Positions 42,854-48,712 of a stretch of 48,712 bases of DNA are shown here, piece by piece. This DNA is from an uncultured Sutterella sp. (lineage in GTDB: Bacteria > Pseudomonadota > Gammaproteobacteria > Burkholderiales > Burkholderiaceae_F). The stretch covers positions 1-48,712 of the forward strand of contig CASDQM010000003.1 in NCBI GenBank assembly GCA_949282745.1, in the 5' to 3' direction. The notes beneath the pieces were generated by a model, which had not been told where the DNA came from, did not search any database, and was given only the letters and a program-made list of their open reading frames with translations. Numbering within the stretch: the first letter of the stretch is position 1; each line of letters starts with the position of its first letter. The position numbers and the translations under genes were made by a program.

Positions 42854-42868
42854 ATTCCCAAAAGGAAT
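42854..42868. promoter_or_regulatory. LysR-type operator candidate (T-N11-A) between hydrolase and LysR gene
   Basis: ATTCC-CAAAA-GGAAT is a perfect inverted repeat with the T-N11-A spacing typical of LysR sites. It lies in the 160-bp divergent region, 42 bases before the LysR start. Confidence 0.5.
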
Positions 42869-42909
42869 GACACTCCTCCTCCGATTTCTCCTTCATCATC
42901 AGCCGAATC

Positions 42910-43824
42910 ATGGACTTCACGACGCTTCGCTACTTCGTGGAAATCGCCCGGGAAGAGAACATGACGCGGGCGGCCAACCGCCTGCACATCTCGCAGTCCG
43001 CGCTCTCCAAGCGCCTTGCCTCGCTAGAAGAGCGGCTCGGCACCAAGCTCTTTCGGCGCAGGAGCTTTTCGATCGAACTCACGGACGAAGGACGGCGTCT
43101 CCATGAGCGCGCGCAGGAACTCCTGCAGCTCCACGACAAGATCGAGTCGGAATTTCGGGACCTGCGCGAGCCCCTCGGCGGCACGCTCGCCTTCGGGATG
43201 GCCGAGTCGCGCTCGGTGCGCCTCATTGCCCGCGCGGTGCGGCGATTGAAGGAGACGGCACCGAAACTTCTCTGCCGGATCGAGAGCGGCGACACGTCGC
43301 TCGTAACGATGCTCCTCGAAAAGGGGATTCTCGATTTCGGCCTCGTCGTGGAGGAGCCCGATCCGCACAAGTTTCAGGCGATCGAACTTCCCGTCGTCGA
43401 TCAATGGGTTCTGATGCTTCCCAAAAATCACGCCCTGACACAAAAATCCGCCCTCACCTTCCGGGATCTCAAAGGACTGCCGCTCTTTTGCTCGGCCCAG
43501 GGCTGGCGCGGCGACATCGAACGTTGGTCGGGCGGTCGCACCGAGGAACTCTCGCTTGAGAGCCACGTGACGCTTCCCACGAACGGCGCCGTCTTCGTGC
43601 GCGAGGGTCTAGGCTTTCTTCTCACCTTCGACGGTCTCGTCGATGCGGGTGAGACGAGCCCCCTCACCTTCCTTCCGCTCGATCCGCCGCTCACCGCACA
43701 CTCCTACCTGATCTGGCGCAGGAACGCAACGGTCACGCCCATTGCCGAGCGCTTCCTCACGGTTCTGCAAACCCTTCTCGCCGAGAAAAACATAAAGGCG
43801 AACGACCTGGCCGAAAAAAGCTGA
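42910..43824 (+). CDS. LysR-family transcriptional regulator
   Basis: This 304-residue regulator has the classical N-terminal helix-turn-helix MDFTTLRYFVEIAREENMTRAANRLHISQSALSKRLASLEERLGTKLF. An effector-binding domain of the CbbR/AlsR type spans about 90-295 (GTLAFGMAESRSVRLIARAVRRLKE). It is divergent from the Tat-exported hydrolase and has a T-N11-A inverted repeat between them, the usual arrangement of a LysR protein and its target. The inducer is likely a substrate or product of that hydrolase, but this is inference. Confidence 0.93.
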   Translation: MDFTTLRYFVEIAREENMTRAANRLHISQSALSKRLASLEERLGTKLFRRRSFSIELTDEGRRLHERAQELLQLHDKIESEFRDLREPLGGTLAFGMAESRSVRLIARAVRRLKETAPKLLCRIESGDTSLVTMLLEKGILDFGLVVEEPDPHKFQAIELPVVDQWVLMLPKNHALTQKSALTFRDLKGLPLFCSAQGWRGDIERWSGGRTEELSLESHVTLPTNGAVFVREGLGFLLTFDGLVDAGETSPLTFLPLDPPLTAHSYLIWRRNATVTPIAERFLTVLQTLLAEKNIKANDLAEKS

Positions 43825-43991
43825 AAAGAACCCGAGCGGGAATCCAACTCGCCTCCCCCTTACCAGCATTCCTCCGACAATGGGCAACGGGCGAGGATCA
43901 GGCGGCGTAGCGCCCGGATCCTTCGCCCACAGTGCAGTTCCCAAACCCTCATCGAAGGAAAACGCCCCGAAGCGGGAGGCTGCGGAGCGTT

Positions 43992-44021
43992 GGGAAAACG
44001 TCGGGGACGCGGAAGGTCCCC
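43992..44021 (-). terminator. Terminator after GldA-like gene
   Basis: Minus-strand GGGGAC / GTCCCC arms (44016-44021 and 44003-44008) followed by GACGTTTTCCC. Confidence 0.6.
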
Positions 44022-44034
44022 TGAGTTTCGAAGA

Positions 44035-45126
44035 TCAGTCAAGCGTGCGGCCGAAGGCGTCGGCCTTGAGAATCGCCGAGCGGAAGCTTTCGGGCGTCAC
44101 CGTCACGCCCTCGGGAACGCAGGTCCATTCGCGAAGCGTCCGGGCGCGTTCGATGACGGGGTCGAGATCGGCTTCCGTCATGTCCAGGTCGGCGAGCTTT
44201 ACGGGGAGCCCCAGAGACTTGTTGAAGCGGGCGAGGCGCTCGAGCCCTTCGTCGTCGCCGGCAAAGGCCATGAGAACGAGGCAGCCGAAGCTCACCGTCT
44301 CGCCGTGCAGGTGCTTGTGGCCCGCGGGGAGGACCATGGTCGAGTTGTAGAAGCAGTGCGCAAGGGACGAGTTGTAGTAATAGTCGTGCGCGGTCGTAAG
44401 AAGGTTCGAGGCGATGCCCGTAGAGATGATGATGTCGAGCACCGTTTCGGAGAAGGCGTCCGTCACGCGTCCCGCGCGGAAATCGTCGAGCGCGGTCTTC
44501 CCGTAGCGAAGAAGCGGCGCTTCGCAGATCGCCGCGACCTGAACGCCCAGCATCGGGGTGTGCGCAAGCGCCTTGCCTCGCGAAGAGAAGGCCGATTCGC
44601 ATTCCTTCGAGAGGGCGTCGCCGATCCCGGCCCAGAAGAGCTCCTCCGGACTGTCGAGCACCACGGTGGTGTCGATGAAGCAGTGGTTCGGGCAGCGCTT
44701 CGTGAAGTGATAGCCGTCAAGCGAACCGTCCTCCTTGTAGAGAACCGCGATCGCGGAGACCGGCGCGCAGTTCGAGGCGAGCGTCGGACAGGTGAAGAAG
44801 GGCTTGTCCATCAGGTCCGCCGCGGTCTTCACGGTGTCGACGGCGCGGCCGCCGCCCACGCCGAAGATCATGTCGGCCTGCTGCACCGCCGGATTCGTGC
44901 GGATTTTCTCGACGTTCGCGCGCGTCGCGTCCTTCCCGTAGACTTCGACGCAGGTGACGGCGAGGCCCGCACGCTCGAGCGCCGGAAGCAGACGGGGCGA
45001 AGCCTTCTTCAGAGCCGTTTCGCCGCCCACGACGGCGACGCTTTTGCCGTAGAACTTCGTGACGAAGCCGATTTCCCCGTAGGCGTCGGGACCCACGGAG
45101 TAGGAAGGGAGAAATGTGGTGGACAT
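44035..45126 (-). CDS. Iron-containing (GldA-like) dehydrogenase
   Basis: This 363-residue cytosolic enzyme is a glycerol-dehydrogenase-type member of the iron alcohol dehydrogenase superfamily. It opens FLPSYSVGPDAYGEIGFVTKFYGKSVAVVGG. The NAD loop GVGGGRAVDTVKTAADL and the FTCPTLASNCAPVSAIAV segment are typical of GldA. Metal ligands are expected in GIGDALSKECES (Asp), SSLAHCFYNS (His) and HKHLHGETVSFG (His). AAGGAGACC sets the start. It is monocistronic with its own terminator and sequence-distinct from the dehydrogenase at 33554. Glycerol or another small polyol or hydroxy acid may be the substrate. Confidence 0.88.
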   Translation of the reverse strand: MSTTFLPSYSVGPDAYGEIGFVTKFYGKSVAVVGGETALKKASPRLLPALERAGLAVTCVEVYGKDATRANVEKIRTNPAVQQADMIFGVGGGRAVDTVKTAADLMDKPFFTCPTLASNCAPVSAIAVLYKEDGSLDGYHFTKRCPNHCFIDTTVVLDSPEELFWAGIGDALSKECESAFSSRGKALAHTPMLGVQVAAICEAPLLRYGKTALDDFRAGRVTDAFSETVLDIIISTGIASNLLTTAHDYYYNSSLAHCFYNSTMVLPAGHKHLHGETVSFGCLVLMAFAGDDEGLERLARFNKSLGLPVKLADLDMTEADLDPVIERARTLREWTCVPEGVTVTPESFRSAILKADAFGRTLD

Positions 45127-45297
45127 GACGGTCTCCTTGTTTGATGCAGACGAAATCCCATTCTACGCAGGGCATTTCGATCGGACGGCGGACACTCGGA
45201 AATATTCGACTTCCCTTTGCCGTATTCCCAAACGTCTACCCAGAACGCCCTAGCCTCGCTCGTCGATGAAAATCGGAACGGGATGGCCCCCGTCTAC

Positions 45298-45328
45298 AAA
45301 AAAGGCCCCGAACACCGTGTCCGAGGCC
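45298..45328 (-). terminator. Strong intrinsic terminator after aminotransferase gene
   Basis: Minus strand: GGCCTCGGACAC pairs with GTGTTCGGGGCC (one T-G pair), followed by six T (45298-45303). A second GC hairpin (CCCGTCC/GGACGGG) lies nearer the gene. Confidence 0.85.
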
Positions 45329-45369
45329 GAAGAGCCCGTCCCCGAGGACGGGCCGTCATCATGGAATCG

Positions 45370-46536
45370 TCAGATCCAACCCTTCTTGCGGAAGTCCTTG
45401 AGGACCTTCACGAAGGCCTTCATTTCACCCGGCGTGCCGAGCGTGAGGCGGTTCCAGTCGTCATAGGGCGGGAAGGCGCGGCCGACCATGATGTGGGCTT
45501 CGGCCATCTTGGCCTTGTAGTCGACACCCTTCTTCGTCTTGTGGAAGATGAAGTTCGCCTGGCTCGGGAGGTATTCGATGCCGAGTTCGTCGAAGGCGTC
45601 GGTGACGATCTTCTTCGAGAGCTTCGTCGCTTCAAGCGAGAGCGTGAGATAGGTCTTGTCGGCAAGCGTCGCGCTCGCGGCGGCGGCGCCCATGGCGTTC
45701 GTGTTGTCGATCGATGCGAAGGCGTCGACGGCCTTGGCGGTCGCGGCCGTGCCGATGCCGTAGCCGATGCGAAGGCCCGCCAGGGCGTAGAGCTTCGAGA
45801 AGGTGCGCGAGACGATGAGGTTGTCGAGGCCCTTCTTCACGAGCTCGATCCCGGAGACGAACTTCGGATCTTCGACGTATTCGCCGTAGGCTTCGTCGAC
45901 GAGGAAGAAGACGTTCGCCTTCTTGGCGGCGGCTTCTTCGACCCAGGCGTTGAATTCCGTCGCGGGCGAGACGACGCCCGTCGGGTTGTTTGGGTTGCAG
46001 AAGTAAACGACCGTGAGACCGTCGAAGGCCTCGGCCTTGGCCTTGAGGGCGGCGACGTCGGCCTGCAGGGTCTTATCCATGAGGGGAACCGGAACGTAGG
46101 GAACGCCCGCGGCTTCGGTGTAGGCCTGCGCGACGCCGAACGTAGGATCGGGCGCGATCACCTGCACCTTCTGACCCGCCTTGGCGGCCTTGTGGAACTG
46201 CGACTCCAGGGCCGCCTGAATCGTCTCGGAAGAGCCGTTGCCGAGCGTGACGTTTTCGGACTTGAGGCCGAAGTGCGCCCCGATGTCGGCGATCAACTTC
46301 GAGCGCACGGCGTCGGGATAGCGGAAGGCCGTCGCCATCTGCTGATGAATGGCGTCCTGCGCGGACTTCGCAAGGCCGAGGCTGTTTTCATTGAAGTTGA
46401 GAAGGATCGGCTTTTCGGCCGTGGGCGTCACTTCCTTCGCGGCGGAAGCGGGAACGGCCGCAAAGACGGAGGGCGAGAGCGTGAGGCCCGCGAGGGCGCC
46501 GGAACCGGCGAAGAAGAAAGCGCGGCGATTGAGCAT
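45370..46536 (-). CDS. HisC-like aminotransferase with Tat signal peptide
   Basis: This 388-residue fold-type I PLP aminotransferase resembles histidinol-phosphate aminotransferase (ILLNFNENSLG, TLGNGSSETIQAA). PLP residues are visible: NPNNPTG at 181-187, D214 and Y217 in FLVDEAYGEY, K248 in SRTFSKLYALAGLRIGYG, and a late Arg in WNRLTLGTP. Unusually it begins MLNRRAFFFAGSGALAGLTL, followed by an Ala-rich cleavage region, which is a Tat signal. A folded PLP enzyme would thus be exported to the periplasm. CAAAGGAATT sets the start, and its own terminator follows, so it is not part of a his operon. Its true substrate is probably an exogenous amino acid. Confidence 0.88.
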   Translation of the reverse strand: MLNRRAFFFAGSGALAGLTLSPSVFAAVPASAAKEVTPTAEKPILLNFNENSLGLAKSAQDAIHQQMATAFRYPDAVRSKLIADIGAHFGLKSENVTLGNGSSETIQAALESQFHKAAKAGQKVQVIAPDPTFGVAQAYTEAAGVPYVPVPLMDKTLQADVAALKAKAEAFDGLTVVYFCNPNNPTGVVSPATEFNAWVEEAAAKKANVFFLVDEAYGEYVEDPKFVSGIELVKKGLDNLIVSRTFSKLYALAGLRIGYGIGTAATAKAVDAFASIDNTNAMGAAAASATLADKTYLTLSLEATKLSKKIVTDAFDELGIEYLPSQANFIFHKTKKGVDYKAKMAEAHIMVGRAFPPYDDWNRLTLGTPGEMKAFVKVLKDFRKKGWI

Positions 46537-46707
46537 GGTGAATTCCTTTGTTCGAGTCTTCGGTGATGTGACGCGGCCCTTTTCTCCGCGCCCGATGACT
46601 CCAACATATCGGAAGACGAGCCCCCTCGTCTAAGGCATTTTCTCTACCCGATTCCCATTCTCTCAGAAGGAAGAAAGAAAATTTCAAATGGTAGAAAGTA
46701 AAGCGTT

Positions 46708-46734
46708 CATTGGTCGACGAAAGGTCGATCAATG
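46708..46734 (-). terminator. Inverted repeat overlapping tilS stop
   Basis: CATTG-G-TCGAC and GTCGA-T-CAATG form 11-bp arms with one mismatch around GAAAG. The stop codon of tilS lies in one arm. No T-run follows. Confidence 0.4.
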
Positions 46735-48120
46735 AGGAAGATTTGGTTCCCGTTCGGGAGTGCGCGTCGCCCAAACGAACTTCACGAAGGGAGGCTTTCG
46801 ACGCAGTTTCGCGGCGGTTTTTCGGTCGGTTCCGAGAGCGGCAACGGACAACACTTCGCCTCCCAGCCGAAGGACGGGAAGCGTCGGACGGTCAAAGGCG
46901 GGCACCCCCGATTCGGCCCAAAGATCCTTCAGAATCCGCCCCGGACCGTCGGCCGTTCTGTGCAGCCGATCTCCGCCACGGCGCGGTCCGACGGTGACGC
47001 CCGACGCGACGAGGTCGGCGAGCGACACGGCGTCCGGATCGTTTTCCTTCGTTTCCTCGAGCACCAGGGAGAGCGTTTTGTCGGGACTCCTCCAAACGAT
47101 TCCGAGGGCGGGTTCAAGCGTCGTTTCTTCAAGCGCCGTACAGTGCGCGGGCCGCACGAAAATCCGTCCCCGATGGAGGTGCACCACCCTGTCGCCGAAT
47201 ACACGGAGACGCTCGACCGTCTTTTGCTGAGCGATCAGTGCTTCCCACTCGTCCGTCAGGATGCTCGATACCGTGACGCTGAATGTGATCGAGAGCCACC
47301 GGCGCAGTGCGTTCTTTCGTCTGGCCGGGGTGAGGTCCGAAAAGTCGAGCGAGCCGTCCCCGCAACGGGCAAAGGCGATGTCCTCATCCGCCCTTTCCGC
47401 GAGGATTTCGGCCGCTTCCCCGCACCAGCGGACGCTGCGCGCGGCCGGCACCTCGGCATGGGGAAAGGCTTCCTTCAGAACGGGCAGGACGCGGTTTCGC
47501 ATGCGGTTGCGGTCATAGCGGTCGTCGGCGTTGCTCTCGTCCTCCACCCATGGGAGGTTCGACTCGGTGACAAAGCGCGTTACGTCTTCTCGGGAGAGAG
47601 ACAGGAAGGGACGGCCGAGAAGCAGCTCGGGCGCGCCCCAACGCGAAAGCGTCGAAAGAGTTGGCATGGCGGCGAGTCCGTCGACGCCGGCGCCGCGCAC
47701 CCACTGCAAAAGGAAAGTCTCAAGAAGGTCGTCCCGATGGTGTGCCGTAAGGAGCATCTGCGCCTCGTGTCTTCGCATAGCCTCAATCAGGGCTTCGTAG
47801 CGCACACGCCTGGCGGCCGCCTCAATCCCCTCTCCCTTCGCGTCGACCGTGACGTACAGTACCTTCACGGGCACGTTGAATCGCCCGCCGAGACGAAGAG
47901 CGAAGTCGCTCCACTCGGTCGCATGGGAACTCAGCCCGTGATGCACATGCAGCCCCATGATGCGTACACCCCGTTCCGGGTGCGAGCGCACCCAGCCGAC
48001 GAGCGCCGCAAAGAGCGCCACGGAGTCCCGTCCGCCCGACAGTCCCACGGCCACGACGGGGGCGGCTGGAAGGCGCGGGTCGGAGAAAAAGGCGTCGAGT
48101 GCGTCGATGGGGTTCGGCAT
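46729..48120 (-). CDS. tilS: tRNA(Ile)-lysidine synthase
   Basis: This 463-residue cytosolic enzyme puts lysine on C34 of tRNA-Ile(CAU), changing its decoding from AUG to AUA. The N-terminal PP-loop ATPase has SGGRDSVAL (about 25-33), HVHHGLSSHATEWSDF, and LLTAHHRDDLLETFLLQWVRGAG, which is diagnostic for TilS. Mid and C-terminal TilS domains follow (EDESNADDRYDRNRMRNRVLPVLKE; late VTVGPRRGGDRLHRTADGPGRILKDL). The conserved start begins MPNPIDALDAFF at 48120; a longer frame to 48234 adds unconserved residues. No clear Shine-Dalgarno is seen. The gene is essential in most bacteria. Confidence 0.93.
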   Translation of the reverse strand: MPNPIDALDAFFSDPRLPAAPVVAVGLSGGRDSVALFAALVGWVRSHPERGVRIMGLHVHHGLSSHATEWSDFALRLGGRFNVPVKVLYVTVDAKGEGIEAAARRVRYEALIEAMRRHEAQMLLTAHHRDDLLETFLLQWVRGAGVDGLAAMPTLSTLSRWGAPELLLGRPFLSLSREDVTRFVTESNLPWVEDESNADDRYDRNRMRNRVLPVLKEAFPHAEVPAARSVRWCGEAAEILAERADEDIAFARCGDGSLDFSDLTPARRKNALRRWLSITFSVTVSSILTDEWEALIAQQKTVERLRVFGDRVVHLHRGRIFVRPAHCTALEETTLEPALGIVWRSPDKTLSLVLEETKENDPDAVSLADLVASGVTVGPRRGGDRLHRTADGPGRILKDLWAESGVPAFDRPTLPVLRLGGEVLSVAALGTDRKTAAKLRRKPPFVKFVWATRTPEREPNLPH

Positions 48121-48270
48121 GAGGAGGCGGAAGAAAGAACGATGGTGCAGGTACGATAGCACGTCAGCGAGACAAACCGTTTTCACCTCCGTTATTAGGG
48201 CGAAAAGATTTGTGCGGGTGCGGCAGGAATCCATACCATGAAGACGCCATAGGGGTTAGCCCCATGTACT

Positions 48271-48332
48271 GTTCGCAAAACTTGAGCATTTTGGGATTAC
48301 GTTCCCAAAAAAGCTGAACAATTTGGGATTAG
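48271..48332. repeat. Tandem imperfect 30-32-bp repeats, possible IS21-type end
   Basis: Two adjacent units (48271-48300 and 48301-48332) each begin GTTC-C/G-C-AAAA, pass through a TGA(G/A)CA core and end TTTGGGATTA. A third, weaker copy may follow to about 48357. Multiple terminal repeats of this kind occur at IS21-family ends, but no istA/istB is present in the window. Confidence 0.45.
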
Positions 48333-48617
48333 GGTAACAAATTGTTTGCATTTTGACTTTTCGCAAGCCAAAAGATTCCTGAGAAAAGAATTTTCCAGCG
48401 AAAAACACCACCTGCTTTTAGATCCCTTTCGGGATCTATTTTGGATTCAAGGAAGTTCGCACCAAGTGCTGAACCGGATTTTTGCTCTCGGAAGGAGCTG
48501 GTACGGACGTGGCGGACAGGTCCTAACGAAGAAAAGTCGCAGAGGCGAATGAGACAAAGCCCGGCGCTCCAACTTGAACTCCCGTAAATTTCATTCAAGC
48601 TAGTTGTAAAACTTAGT

Positions 48618-48667
48618 AAGGCCCTTGCGACACAAAGGATTTGTCCGCGAGGGCCTTGTTTTTTTTT
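48618..48667 (+). terminator. Strong intrinsic terminator near right edge
   Basis: AAGGCCCTTGCG (48618-48629) pairs with CGCGAGGGCCTT (48646-48657) with one mismatch, followed by a run of T. No obvious gene precedes it. Confidence 0.8.
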
Positions 48668-48712
48668 AAAAAATCTAGCTTATAATCAGATCAATACATA
48701 AATGCTAGACAG

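Larger units (their letters stand above)
48121..48712. other. Right-end intergenic region with repeats, terminator and possible promoter
   Basis: No convincing gene; one 68-residue frame (48346-48552) has no recognised homology. Tandem repeats sit at 48271-48332. AGATCCC-TTTC-GGGATCT forms a hairpin at 48420-48437. A strong plus-strand terminator lies at 48618-48667. After it, TATAAT at 48681-48686 with TTGTTT 18 bases upstream could be a promoter for a gene beyond the window. Confidence 0.45.

Overview
The window looks like a chromosomal segment of a GC-rich, anaerobic, gut-type Betaproteobacterium close to Sutterella, Parasutterella or Duodenibacillus. That placement is inferred from the gene mix: arylsulfate sulfotransferase, Tat-exported redox enzymes, a multiheme cytochrome, a DcuC-type C4-dicarboxylate carrier, beta-type porins and many LysR regulators. 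No rRNA or tRNA gene was seen, so it rests on protein character alone.

Layout. 1-5 kb: the start of an M20 peptidase, a TtrS/TtrR-like two-component pair and dcuC, all on the minus strand. 5-10 kb: pepT, a broken Tat-flavodoxin gene, two tandem pRiA4b ORF-3-like genes and an amino-acid binding protein. 10-15 kb (plus): assT behind an FNR-type box, gpmI and an MFS transporter. 15.2-21.2 kb: an AT-rich island holding one giant helicase-nuclease gene, probably anti-phage. 21.3-25.4 kb (minus): LysR, porin, decaheme cytochrome. 25.6-31.4 kb: a DUF362 protein, a racemase/AEC-transporter pair and a two-subunit molybdenum oxidoreductase. 31.4-34.8 kb: a RhuM-like remnant, a 5'-nucleotidase and an iron-type alcohol dehydrogenase. 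34.8-41.7 kb: the leucine operon leuA-leuB-leuC-[IscB element]-leuD. 41.7-48.2 kb: a Tat-exported alpha/beta hydrolase with a divergent LysR, a GldA-like dehydrogenase, a Tat-exported aminotransferase and tilS. 48.2-48.7 kb: tandem repeats resembling an insertion-sequence end, and a strong terminator.

The most striking system is the IscB (OMEGA) element sitting exactly between leuC and leuD. It has a structured putative omega RNA (HEARO-like) upstream, an intact HNH domain, and an Asn where the catalytic RuvC-I Asp is expected, plus a right-end hairpin 10 bases before the leuD start. The second is the 1826-residue SF1 helicase with a PD-(D/E)XK-type nuclease domain, alone in an island of foreign base composition.

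How the genes fit together: the respiratory and transport genes suggest an anaerobe using exogenous acceptors such as C4-dicarboxylates and possibly sulfur oxyanions or organic acceptors. Several exported enzymes (assT, aminotransferase, hydrolase, nucleotidase) act on small molecules in the periplasm. Much regulation appears local, with a LysR gene beside its likely target and strong intrinsic terminators between most units.
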